Shown here one piece after another: positions 18,806 through 26,418 of a stretch of 64,000 nucleotides of DNA. The stretch comes from CAZNPL01 sp964574815 (GTDB lineage Bacteria > Planctomycetota > Phycisphaerae > UBA1845): NCBI GenBank assembly GCA_964574815.1, contig CAZNPL010000017.1:1-64000 (forward strand). Reading direction: 5' to 3'. The notes beneath the pieces are model-generated. The model was given only the letters and a program-made list of their open reading frames with translations, was not told the DNA's origin and did not search any database. The translations under genes were made by a program, and so were the position numbers. Each line of letters opens with the position of its first letter. Position 1 is the first letter of the stretch.

Positions 18806-19444
18806 TTATTGTCGCGACAACTCCTCAGCCGTAAAGCGATAGCCCTGGGCCTCGAGGTTGGGCAGGTAATTCTGCGGTTCCGCGAACAGTTTGTTGTCGC
18901 AACCTTTGCAGCAGTAGAAGACCTTATCGCCGCCTGCCAGCTTCGTGAAGGCCTTCGGATTGATCTTGCCGCCCATCACGGGGCATTTGGTCTGGTAGGT
19001 GTAACTGTTTGCGAGCGCACGCTCGTACTTATCGGGATCAGCTTCGAATTGCGGGATGCAGCCCTCACAACAGAAATAGACCTTGCGGCTGTCGTGATCG
19101 ATGTGGACCTTCCGATCGACCGGTTTGCCGGAGACAGGGCAGGTCACCTGAATCTTGGGCCTGTCGGCCAGCGCCTTACGTTGAGCCGCCACCTCGTCGG
19201 CATATTCGGAGGGATCGGCCTTGTACTTGCTGATGCAGCCCTCGCAGCAGAAGAAGACCGGCCCGTCGTCGGTCGCGATGCTGACGGCCAGATTGACCGG
19301 GTTGCCCGAAATGGGACAAGCGGCCTTGGCTTCTGCGTCGTGCTCGTGCTTCGCCTTTCCGTGGTCATGTTCACCGCCTGCGAACGCCACAGCCGCCAGG
19401 GCAAGAGTTCCGCCAAACATCATAAAAAGAATGTTACGCTTCAT
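18806..19444 (-). CDS. Exported triple YHS/TRASH-like metal-binding protein
   Basis: This 212-residue protein has a signal peptide (likely cleaved after A-F-A, residue 22) and then a His-rich linker with four His residues. Three tandem domains follow. Each starts with C-P-(I/V)-(S/M)-G and ends with F/Y-C-C-(E/K)-G-C, the ligand pattern of YHS/TRASH metal-binding domains. These usually bind Cu or similar soft metals. The gene is first in the minus-strand efflux cluster, 196 bases before the TolC gene, which suggests a periplasmic metal sensor, buffer or donor for the pump. The ATG at 19444 has AAAGGA ten bases upstream; a TTG eight codons earlier is less likely. Confidence 0.85.
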   Translation of the reverse strand: MKRNILFMMFGGTLALAAVAFAGGEHDHGKAKHEHDAEAKAACPISGNPVNLAVSIATDDGPVFFCCEGCISKYKADPSEYADEVAAQRKALADRPKIQVTCPVSGKPVDRKVHIDHDSRKVYFCCEGCIPQFEADPDKYERALANSYTYQTKCPVMGGKINPKAFTKLAGGDKVFYCCKGCDNKLFAEPQNYLPNLEAQGYRFTAEELSRQ

Positions 19445-19836
19445 CGCGTGTTCGTCCTTTCCGTCCAAAGTACCATTTCTCCGGGCCGACCGCTTCGATC
19501 AGGCCACTTCGCCCCTCCATCGTAGGAGACGCTCATGCAATTGGATGAGCACCACCTCCGATTTCTTCCCCGGTCTCCTCGATAATCTCACGTTCGGGGC
19601 GATTCTCGTCCGTTGCAGCGTGGTGTCGGATGCGTCCGGCCTCCATTCACGACCGTTGCCACCCCGGGGCCGGGGAGCGCATGAAAAAAACCAATTCCGG
19701 CGGAAGAATCCAAGGTTCCCGATCATCGAAACGGTATCGTCAAACGACCGGCATTCGGGACCGCTTACGCGGCGGTGTCGCCGCTGCGACGGTGTGCGAC
19801 CCAGATAGAAGCCCCCATGAACAAGGAGTCATGAAC
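19445..19836. other. Intergenic region between divergent YHS and lipoprotein genes
   Basis: These 392 bases separate two divergent genes and should hold both promoters. I see no convincing -35/-10 pair, no tRNA and no conserved small reading frame. A metal-responsive operator would be expected here if the cluster is induced, but none can be named from the sequence. Confidence 0.5.
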
Positions 19837-20520
19837 ATGGAACGTCGCTTCGCAGTCATTGCAGCAATCTCTGTCATCGCCGGAACGATCACGGGCTGCG
19901 GTTCGCTCGTAATCCCGAACGCCGACGCCGACGTCGCGGCCGTCGCGTCCAAAGCCAACGCCGTGGCCAACGAAGTCGGCGGCCCGGCCGGATTCGGCGG
20001 CACGATGATGAACGGCTACGTGGCTCACGCGCCGGGACAAATGGGATTTCGGAATCAGGCCGATCTCGCTGCCGAGGGCGCCACCATCATGTTGCGGCTC
20101 CACAACGACACCGCCGAAGATTGCACGTTCAGGTTGGCTTACTTGGTGCATCATCTGGGTCCGGATGAGCAGGTGATGAACGTCGATGTCGAGGGCGGCG
20201 AAACGGTCAGTGTTGATATTCCTTGCGCGGAGATCGTCGGGATGGGACGGCTCGACATGCCCGGATCTACCGCATGCGTCACGGTCGGCGGCGAGGAAAT
20301 CGACAACATGATGACCGTGCCCGGTTTCCTGGGACTCGACTACGACTGCGGCGACGTCTACGAGCACTTTTTCATGCATGATCTGGAGGACCTGGACGGC
20401 GACGGCAACACCGAGGAGTTCATCGTGACCAGCGAGTCCCTGAACGCCCACCTGAGGAACGGCGGTCCCACGGGCCACCACCACGGTGTCGGCGCTGGGA
20501 TGATGGGGCACCACTTTTAG
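19837..20520 (+). CDS. Predicted lipoprotein with His/Met-rich tail
   Basis: The 227-residue protein starts with a lipoprotein signal (I-T-G-C, Cys21). AAGGAG lies eight bases before the second of two close ATGs (19837), which is preferred over 19831. The middle is a beta-rich domain with paired cysteines (I-P-C-A-E-I, T-A-C-V-T-V, Y-D-C-G-D). Near the C-terminus is an Asp-rich loop D-L-D-G-D-G-N-T-E-E, and the protein ends G-H-H-H-G-V-G-A-G-M-M-G-H-H-F. I do not recognise the family. The His/Met tail and its position divergent from the metal-efflux cluster suggest a metal-binding envelope protein, but this is inference. Confidence 0.7.
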   Translation: MERRFAVIAAISVIAGTITGCGSLVIPNADADVAAVASKANAVANEVGGPAGFGGTMMNGYVAHAPGQMGFRNQADLAAEGATIMLRLHNDTAEDCTFRLAYLVHHLGPDEQVMNVDVEGGETVSVDIPCAEIVGMGRLDMPGSTACVTVGGEEIDNMMTVPGFLGLDYDCGDVYEHFFMHDLEDLDGDGNTEEFIVTSESLNAHLRNGGPTGHHHGVGAGMMGHHF

Positions 20521-20695
20521 CCCGGTGCGAGCGCCGCAGCGCTGCTTGGCGATGCCGCTCTGACGGCACGATTGGGAAAAGATGCTGAACGGAAAGGGGG
20601 GCCTCATGAGCCTATGACGCACCGGATCGGGCCCGTTGGCGCACCCGGGCTGCCCACGGCCTGGATCGTCGCGTCATGGCGTGAGGACTCGAAAT

Positions 20696-20723
20696 CGCCT
20701 CCCGATAAGCCGGGGGGCGTTTT
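20696..20723 (+). terminator. Rho-independent terminator
   Basis: A 9-bp stem (20696-20704 with 20711-20719, one G-T pair) with a 6-base loop is followed directly by TTTT. It lies 176 bases after the His/Met-tail lipoprotein stop and upstream of the sigma factor gene, so it separates the two transcription units. Confidence 0.7.
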
Positions 20724-20932
20724 CGTTGCCCGCCGCGCAGCGTCATATACTCGCCCGTACGCCTTGCGGCAGAGGGCCTTTTCCCGCCAACTGCACTCAA
20801 ACACACAAATGACGGTACGCCCGGCGCCTGCACAGCCAGCCGTGGCCCTTACCCTGCCGGTGTCACTCGGGTATCGTCATAAAAAGTGGGGCGGATTCCC
20901 TGGCAACGAGGCCATATACTCAAGCGCTTGCC

Positions 20933-21532
20933 ATGAACGAGGTCGAACTGGTCAGAGCCTGCCGCGCCGGAGACCGCGAAGCCCAGCACGAGCTTTTTGA
21001 ACGCACTTCGCCGCGGATTTATCGCCTTTTGCTGCGGATGACCGGAAGCGAGGAGAGTGCGTTCGACCTGGCGCAGGCCACGTATCTGCGGGCCTTTCAA
21101 CGCATTCATCAATTCGACGAGCGTGCCTCCGTATCCACCTGGCTGCACCGAATCGCCGTTAACGAAGCACTTCAGTTCTTCAGGAAATCGCGGCGAAGCC
21201 GGGCAGAATTTCGCGTCGTGCCGGAGCACGTCCCCGAAGAATCCACGGCGTCCGAAACGGACGTTCGCATCGACATCCGGCAAGCGCTGGACGAACTCAA
21301 GCCGACCGACCGGGCCATCCTGTTGTTGCGCTATCAGGAGGGGCTCGACTACGGCGAGATCGCCCGGGCAATGCACTGCCGCGCGGGGACGGTCGCCTCG
21401 CGCCTGAACCGGGCGCGGGCGCGGCTTCGCGAGATCCTCGGCGATTCCTACGATTTACGGGAAGAGGCAGGGGCGACTGGGCATCAAAAAAGAGTAGGCG
21501 ATCTTCCCGAGCGAAGTGCGCGCCGGGGGTGA
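20933..21532 (+). CDS. ECF-type RNA polymerase sigma factor (first pair)
   Basis: The 199-residue sigma-70 family protein has region 2 (F-D-L-A-Q-A-T-Y-L-R-A-F, then the W-L-H-R-I-A-V-N -10 recognition helix) and region 4 (A-I-L-L-L-R-Y-Q-E-G-L-D-Y-G-E-I-A ... V-A-S-R-L-N-R-A-R-A-R-L). It directs polymerase to a stress or envelope regulon. The next gene is a zinc-finger anti-sigma factor 16 bases downstream, the usual arrangement. A TATACT box (20915-20920) ends only 12 bases before the ATG, leaving a leader of about five bases and no ribosome site. From 20521 to here the only structure seen is the terminator at 20696. Confidence 0.9.
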   Translation: MNEVELVRACRAGDREAQHELFERTSPRIYRLLLRMTGSEESAFDLAQATYLRAFQRIHQFDERASVSTWLHRIAVNEALQFFRKSRRSRAEFRVVPEHVPEESTASETDVRIDIRQALDELKPTDRAILLLRYQEGLDYGEIARAMHCRAGTVASRLNRARARLREILGDSYDLREEAGATGHQKRVGDLPERSARRG

Positions 21533-21548
21533 GCGATTGCCAAGAAAG

Positions 21549-22421
21549 ATGGAAATGGACTGCCGGACCGTCAGATCGAAGCTCGGTGCCTTTTACGACG
21601 GCGAACTGCCGTCACGAGAGGCCCAGCAGCTCCAGGCACATCTCGATGACTGCCCGAAGTGCTCGGCGGAACTGGCATCGCTACGCGCCCTGGCGGACGA
21701 GTTGGCCGATCCCAGCGAACGCCGCGTACCGAACCAACTCTGGCCGTCCATCGAGATCAACTTGGAGCCCGAACACAGTTTCCGTCCGGCGGCGCAGTGG
21801 AGGCCTCGGGCTGCGCCGGATCGCCCGACTCGATTGCGAAGACTGCCCGCCGCGCTGGCCGCGACGGTGGTTCTGATCATCGGCCTGGGCTTGATCGCGA
21901 CGGTAGTGACCGGGCCTCGGGCCGAAGCCGCCACGGTCGACTTCAGCGTGCTCCTCGACTCGCTGCCGCTCGACCCTGAGAAGGCCTTTCGAAGGTTCCT
22001 CGTGCGCTATGACGGGCAAGAGGCCTCACCAATCGAGGCAAGGCGACACGCACCCCAACTGAACTTCGACATCCCCGAGCTACTGCCCGGCGGCTTCGAG
22101 TTGGAGAAGGTCTACACGCTCCGATTCGGCGAGAGCCCCGGCGTCGCCGCCCGCTACCACCGCGGCGAGGAGTTCCTGGCCGCAATCTTCCACGCCCCCG
22201 TGCGCGCGGAAAGCTACGGCACACACCGGGACTACGACTGCGTGGTGGGCAAGCACCGAGGTCACAAGGTCGAAGTCGGGCGATGGAAACTCGTGCACCT
22301 GACCGACCCGACGACGTGCCACTGCGTCCTCAGCCGGCTGGACGAGCAAGAGGAGCTACCCGCGATCATGCACGCCGTCGCGCCGAAGCTGCCGCCTGGT
22401 GATCCGCATCCACATCATTGA
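21549..22421 (+). CDS. Membrane anti-sigma factor with zinc finger (zf-HC2)
   Basis: This 290-residue protein begins with the anti-sigma zinc finger: C-R-T-V-R near the start and H-L-D-D-C-P-K-C (H-x3-C-x2-C). A membrane helix of about 20 hydrophobic residues (A-L-A-A-T-V-V-L-I-I-G) sits near residue 110. A roughly 150-residue outer domain follows, with paired cysteines (Y-D-C-V, T-T-C-H-C-V-L) and a His-rich end. It should hold the adjacent sigma factor inactive until an envelope signal arrives. The ATG at 21549 gives the standard zinc-finger N-terminus; earlier starts inside the sigma gene are possible. Confidence 0.85.
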   Translation: MEMDCRTVRSKLGAFYDGELPSREAQQLQAHLDDCPKCSAELASLRALADELADPSERRVPNQLWPSIEINLEPEHSFRPAAQWRPRAAPDRPTRLRRLPAALAATVVLIIGLGLIATVVTGPRAEAATVDFSVLLDSLPLDPEKAFRRFLVRYDGQEASPIEARRHAPQLNFDIPELLPGGFELEKVYTLRFGESPGVAARYHRGEEFLAAIFHAPVRAESYGTHRDYDCVVGKHRGHKVEVGRWKLVHLTDPTTCHCVLSRLDEQEELPAIMHAVAPKLPPGDPHPHH

Positions 22422-22532
22422 CCTGCGCCGCCTTGCGGTCGGTTCGCGCATCTCTCTTCCGAGCCGTAGTCCCGCGCGCACAACTTGCTGCGCCTGCTCC
22501 AGTGCGCGGCAATTCTGAGGGCGTTGAGCTCG

Positions 22533-23195
22533 TCAAAGCTCTCTGCTGACCAGCTTGATGACAACCCCTTGGATGGAGAAGTCACAGTCGGCGTCGATGA
22601 CGGCCGGCGGTATGGCGGGATTATCGCCCCGGAGAATAATCACGCGCCCGGTCGGGCGTTGCTCGACGGTGACCCGCTTGAGCGTCGGCTCGCCGTCGAC
22701 GAGGCAGGCGCAGATACGCCCCTGGACGTGGGTTGGGTCAACGTTGGGGCGATAGTGCACCAGCACGATGTCGTCCGGCTTGAGCGTCGGCTCCATGCTG
22801 TCGAAGGTGAGTCGCAGGCAGTAACGGTCCTGCGCCCACAGATGCCGCAGCACCGGAAACATCTCGAGCTGCTCCTGCGAATCCGCGGGCTTTCCGGCCG
22901 GAATCGAGCCGAACAGGGGCAGCTCGGCCGTTTCGAGCGGTTGAGGAGCGTCGTGATCGCGGCCTTGGCCGATGAGCACGGCCTCCGGGACGTCGAGCGC
23001 GACGGCCAGCGCGTGAATGGTCCGTCGGGAAGGGTCGCGTTTGTCCTGTTCGATGCTGGACAGGTAGCCCTGATTGATCCCCGCGCGGGCGACTAACTCC
23101 TTCTGCGTCATCCGGAGCCCCTTGCGCAGCCGCCGCACACGCTGCCCCAGGCTCTCGGCGGCACGTCTGGCGATCCGTCCCTCATGCGGCGGCAT
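22533..23195 (-). CDS. LexA-like transcriptional repressor (XRE helix-turn-helix plus S24 peptidase)
   Basis: The 220-residue protein joins an XRE-type HTH (about 15-75; M-T-Q-K-E-L-V-A-R-A-G and G-Y-L-S-S-I-E) to a self-cleaving S24 domain. The Ala100-Gly101 pair in S-I-P-A-G-K-P matches the LexA/CI cleavage site, with Ser133 in F-D-S-M-E-P-T-L-K and Lys173 in P-T-L-K-R. All parts needed for RecA-stimulated autocleavage are present. Canonical LexA has a winged HTH, so this is closer to phage CI/HdiR-type regulators and could control SOS or mobile-element genes. Its promoter overlaps an inverted repeat, consistent with autorepression. Confidence 0.88.
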   Translation of the reverse strand: MPPHEGRIARRAAESLGQRVRRLRKGLRMTQKELVARAGINQGYLSSIEQDKRDPSRRTIHALAVALDVPEAVLIGQGRDHDAPQPLETAELPLFGSIPAGKPADSQEQLEMFPVLRHLWAQDRYCLRLTFDSMEPTLKPDDIVLVHYRPNVDPTHVQGRICACLVDGEPTLKRVTVEQRPTGRVIILRGDNPAIPPAVIDADCDFSIQGVVIKLVSREL

Positions 23196-23201
23196 ACCGC
23201 C

Positions 23202-23237
23202 AGTCTACCAAAATCGCAGATTATTGCAACCAGCAAT
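23202..23237 (-). promoter_or_regulatory. Promoter and candidate operator of the S24 repressor gene
   Basis: Reading on the minus strand, TTGCAA (23224-23229) and TAGACT (23202-23207) are separated by 16 bases. The inverted repeat ATTGC-5-GCAAT (23223-23237) covers the -35 box, where a repressor would block polymerase. The -10 box ends six bases before the ATG, so the transcript would start at or next to the start codon. Confidence 0.6.
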
Positions 23238-23382
23238 TTACCGTCCCGAACGGCTGGTGAATGACAGTTCAAGCGTCAAGCGGGCAAGGCTCCCGCCGCG
23301 CCGCCCCCGGCAATTCAAAGGGCCGCGGCACACCGGGCGGACTGGCTCAAGCCATGCATCGCGTAGCGGACAAAAGCCAAGA

Positions 23383-23712
23383 AGCGCCTTTGCAGCGTTG
23401 TGGGCCAGCCTTCGATCGCAACTGCACGTCTACGCCGACGAAACCAGCTGGTGGGTCGGGGGGCCGAAGTATTGGCTGTGGGCCTTCACCACACTGGATC
23501 AAACCCTCTCCCGGGTTGCAGACAGCCGTGGCAAGGACGTGGTCTTCTCCATCTTGGGGGCCCGCTTCAAAGGCGTACTCATCAGCGATTGTTTGGCCAG
23601 TTACGAGAACCTTCCGTTTACCATGCACAAATGCTACGCCCACCGCCTCAAGGCCATCACGGTTGCCGTATGCCCGGTGTTAAGGCCAGAAGGAGGGTAC
23701 GAGGTGCCGTGA
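23383..23712 (+). pseudogene. IS66-family transposase remnant
   Basis: About 100 codons in one frame match the IS66 transposase core: Y-A-D-E-T-S-W-W-V (first catalytic Asp, codon 23437), W-L-W-A-F-T-T, S-R-G-K-D-V-V, G-V-L-I-S-D-C-L-A-S-Y (second Asp, codon 23587) and C-Y-A-H-R-L-K. The N-terminal half, the third acidic residue and C-terminus, and the companion IS66 orf1/orf2 genes are absent, and the frame stops at 23712. No terminal inverted repeats are visible. It is an old fragment, not an active element. Confidence 0.75.
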
Positions 23713-24015
23713 TGAGTGCCAGAATCGTGAGAAAAATCCGAAGATGCTGCCAGCGGATCGACCGCTGCCGCAATCATCTTGGCCTGTCGGCCCTCTGGCT
23801 CGCTCCGCCCGCCTACCAGAAGACCATCCTTGCTACAAAAGATACGCGCCTGAAACTCTGGCTCCTGGGCTTTACCGAGTTGGAACCTGAAGTCCGCGCC
23901 CGGTACGAAGCGGCCGGTCTGGCTTGGTGTTCATAGGAATACCGCTTCGCGCTGCTCACTGAATTCGGGTTCGGGTCGAGCCAGGCGGCGTCCGCTCCTC
24001 ACGCGTTACGATTGT
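23713..24015. other. Non-coding or decayed stretch after the IS66 remnant
   Basis: A short open stretch continues in another frame to 23936, ending L-W-L-L-G-F-T-E-L-E-P-E-V-R-A-R-Y. It has no start with a ribosome site and no family I recognise. It may be a fragment of a gene broken by the insertion. Nothing else is seen. Confidence 0.35.
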
Positions 24016-24258
24016 TTACTCCATGGTCTCCGGGGGATCGCGCTCAGTTTCGCCGACGCGCGTGAGGCGCGGTTCACCCACCATGGCAGTCTCGCCGTTG
24101 TCGAATCGCACCTCATAGCGGTATGGCCACGGGGACAGGCTCGGCAGCACGCCGGGTTCGCTCTTGCTCGGTGGTAAAGGTCCGCGTAACACAGTGCATT
24201 TTCTGACTCCACCATCGGGGAAACTGCATTCGCAACGATCACCGGGACGGACGATCAT
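24016..24258 (-). CDS. Small hypothetical protein
   Basis: An 80-residue frame starts at ATG 24258 with GAGGG eight bases upstream. It contains two cysteines close together (C-E-C-S-F-P-D-G-G) and a strand-like segment Y-R-Y-E-V-R-F-D-N-G-E that could form a small Tudor/SH3-like beta barrel. The Asp/Gly pattern resembles short chromatin-type barrels, but I do not recognise a family. It lies in a decayed neighbourhood, so it may be a remnant. Confidence 0.45.
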   Translation of the reverse strand: MIVRPGDRCECSFPDGGVRKCTVLRGPLPPSKSEPGVLPSLSPWPYRYEVRFDNGETAMVGEPRLTRVGETERDPPETME

Positions 24259-24567
24259 AGCCGATGCCCTCATTTAGCCGCTGTTCGCAAGACCTTTCCC
24301 GTACATCCTTTGCATCAGACTCCTAATAATATCAGCTCTTTCCAGAATTGCACAGTGAGCTGGCGCAACCGAGAATCTGCGGCTTGAAGCTTCGCGACCG
24401 GCCCGGCTCACGATAGCCAGGGAAGGAAGCCTACTGGGCTGGGCGCGAATATCAAGCAGAATTCTTCGCGGTAAAGTAATGGTTCGAAAAACATTGATAG
24501 GCTGAGAGACGCAGGCCGTGTACCGCGTGGCGATGACGACACGCCGGGCTCACCGAGGCGCCGGGTC
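24259..24567. other. Intergenic stretch with no recognised feature
   Basis: About 310 bases between the small hypothetical gene and the zinc-ribbon remnant. Open frames here are short and disagree with each other. No promoter, hairpin or RNA gene is evident. Confidence 0.4.
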
Positions 24568-24777
24568 TTAATCTTGGGAAGCCGGTCTGCCGCACTCGGG
24601 ACTGATTCCGGTGATGCTTCCCCGAAGGTCGTAGCCGCAACCTGGGCAGACACCTTTGGTCGTCAGCCGGGCCCATGCGCGCATTTGTGGAAGCAGCAAA
24701 TACGAGAGAATTGGATCGGTCGGCAGCGCGAACAACGGCTGCGCGAAGATCACCGCGCGCAGCCGGCCAACCGACGG
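24568..24777 (-). pseudogene. C-terminal fragment of a zinc-ribbon membrane protein
   Basis: The last 70 codons of a gene survive after an in-frame TAA at 24778-24780. The piece holds a hydrophobic segment and the double-Cys ribbon C-P-G-C-G-Y-D-L-R-G ... P-E-C-G, seen at the C-termini of many planctomycete membrane proteins. The second half of the ribbon has lost its first Cys (S-P-E-C-G instead of C-P-E-C-G). A GTG at 24753 could start a 61-residue product, but no upstream domain remains, so decay is more likely. Confidence 0.5.
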
Positions 24778-24966
24778 TTAGGTGATCGAGCGATGAGACT
24801 GGTGTACGGCTTGATTTGCTGCGTCGGAGATCGAAACCTCGATCAGCATGGCCGATGCGTTCGGCACCGGATCCGCACACACCCTCGGTCGAAATTGGAC
24901 GGCGTAAACAGCATAAAACGGCGAATTCCTGCGAATCGAATTGTACTGCCGGGAAGGGCGAGAGAC

Positions 24967-25039
24967 TGACCCCAACGGGATTCGAACCCGTGTTGCCGGC
25001 GTGAAAAGCCGGTGTCCTAGGCCTCTAGACGATGGGGCC
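24967..25039 (-). tRNA. tRNA-Glu (anticodon TTC)
   Basis: The 73-base gene folds into a standard cloverleaf: acceptor stem GGCCCCA with TGGGGTC, anticodon loop CTTTTCAC in a CCGG(C)/GCCGG stem, and T loop GGTTCGAATCC. The CCA end is not encoded. It is a lone tRNA next to a decayed IS66 fragment; no integrase gene or repeated 3' end is visible nearby. Confidence 0.93.
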
Positions 25040-25171
25040 GCAAAGAGCGACAAACCCTAGCGGGTCCGTGCCGAAGTGTCCAGCTGGACGCCTTGAGACG
25101 GGTTCACGTCGAGTTGGTCCAGGCGGGCAGGCCGCGGGCCACTCAGACGATGCCGGCGGCCGCGGCTGAGC

Positions 25172-25513
25172 TTATCGGCGCGTCCGCACGCGGGTGGATT
25201 CCCGCTCCGCGCGCTGCTCCGGCGGCTGCGTGTCGATCCACTCGTTGTTCTCCGCGTCGATCCACTGCTTTCGCGTGACGACGCCCTGTTCGTCAAAGCT
25301 CACCAGCACGTTCAGATGACGCGTTGGACGCTCGTAGTGCCACTCCTGCTCCCGGACGTAGGTCGGCTTGCCGATCGTGCGTCGGACGTCCTCCTGGTTG
25401 GACATGTCCACAGAGATCATCTCGAAGCGATCACGCGTCAGCGGGTCGCAGCCCGTTGTCAGGGCCAGCCCCGCGATAACCACCACGGCCAGTCCGAAGT
25501 TTTTGAACAACAC
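25172..25513 (-). CDS. Small lipoprotein with BamE/SmpA-like fold
   Basis: The 113-residue protein has a lipoprotein signal ending L-T-T-G-C (Cys22). A short domain follows with R-F-E-M-I near its start, the turn I-G-K-P-T-Y-V, E-W-H-Y-E and V-S-F-D-E-Q-G-V-V-T-R-K-Q-W, the pattern of SmpA/OmlA (BamE-like) domains. The GTG at 25513 has AAGGAG seven bases upstream. An ATG at 25558 would overlap the upstream stop as ATGA but puts a charged segment before the signal. It is likely outer-membrane or periplasmic and cotranscribed with the next lipoprotein gene upstream. Confidence 0.65.
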   Translation of the reverse strand: MLFKNFGLAVVVIAGLALTTGCDPLTRDRFEMISVDMSNQEDVRRTIGKPTYVREQEWHYERPTRHLNVLVSFDEQGVVTRKQWIDAENNEWIDTQPPEQRAERESTRVRTRR

Positions 25514-25554
25514 GCCGTCTCTCCTTGATGACCGGCGCTTCGCAGCACCGAGCC

Positions 25555-26133
25555 TCATCGTCGTTCGCTCAACGCATCGCCGGCCAAGGGCACCTGCAGA
25601 ATCATCTCGTCCGAGCGGTGGACCCCCAGTGGAGAATGATGCGTCACCATCAAAACGTATTTCTCGCCCGCAGACATTCCCTCCGATTGGGAGGCCAGCT
25701 CCAATTGGAAATCGTACATCTGCGTCGCGCGATTCCACCGCTGGACCTGATCCGACTCGGTCAGCAGCGCAATCGTCCACATCTCCTTCCGCTCGCCTTT
25801 GGAGAGTCCCGATGCCGGACGAAACTCGTACAACTCCGCGAGAATCGTCCCGGCCGTCTGTATCGGCTCGCCGGCAGCCGTCAGCGGCTGCACGTGCAAC
25901 TCGATTCCGTCGATCCCGGGGCGGTCGTCGAAATCGGCCCAGCGCGTAAATGCCTCGACGATCTCGATCGACTGCGGCATGACAGTCGACAAGGATTCGG
26001 CGGTCGCCGGTTCGATTGGCGTTTCGGCCGGCCGCTGGCATCCGGGCAGCGTGCTCAACACGGCAACCGTGCGGAGCGTCGCCCGGGCGACCGCCCAATT
26101 GGTACGTGATTCGCGTAGCACTGGTCTCACCAC
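25555..26133 (-). CDS. Hypothetical lipoprotein
   Basis: This 192-residue protein has a hydrophobic N-terminus ending L-S-T-L-P-G-C, a probable lipobox, and a beta-rich body with F-T-R-W-A-D-F, I-E-L-H-V-Q-P-L, A-E-L-Y-E-F-R and Y-D-F-Q-L-E-L. It resembles planctomycete envelope proteins that describe no known enzyme. The GTG at 26133 is used because a strong promoter ends seven bases before it, although nearby in-frame GTGs are possible. The BamE-like lipoprotein gene follows. Confidence 0.6.
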   Translation of the reverse strand: MVRPVLRESRTNWAVARATLRTVAVLSTLPGCQRPAETPIEPATAESLSTVMPQSIEIVEAFTRWADFDDRPGIDGIELHVQPLTAAGEPIQTAGTILAELYEFRPASGLSKGERKEMWTIALLTESDQVQRWNRATQMYDFQLELASQSEGMSAGEKYVLMVTHHSPLGVHRSDEMILQVPLAGDALSERR

Positions 26134-26140
26134 GCGCGGG

Positions 26141-26170
26141 AGTCTATCGGCGCCCTGCGAAGCGTGTCAA
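26141..26170 (-). promoter_or_regulatory. Sigma-70-type promoter, apparently leaderless
   Basis: On the minus strand TTGACA (26165-26170) and TAGACT (26141-26146) are 18 bases apart. Transcription should start near 26134-26133, exactly at the GTG of the lipoprotein gene, so the mRNA would have no 5' leader. No Shine-Dalgarno sequence is present, which fits. Confidence 0.65.
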
Positions 26171-26418
26171 TCGACCGCTTGCGGCAGCCTGCACACTCAA
26201 AGCTCGGTACGGACAACGATACACTTGCCTTGACGCTGGTTGGACACGCCCGCCGATACTGGGTTAGCGGGCAATCAGGTTTTCCGCCGCGTTGACGAGT
26301 CGCCGGCTTCGCCGGTAGCCTCGGCGCGGTCGAGGCATGTTTGACGATCGCAACCGCCGGCGGGCGTCTTGACGAACGACGGGCGCGGCGGTGGCGGCGA
26401 TCAGGACGAAAGGGAACC

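Noticed and set aside
24408..24880. Small protein-coding genes on the minus strand over the zinc-ribbon remnant
   Set aside because: Open frames overlap in conflicting phases. Only the C-terminal zinc ribbon matches a known pattern.
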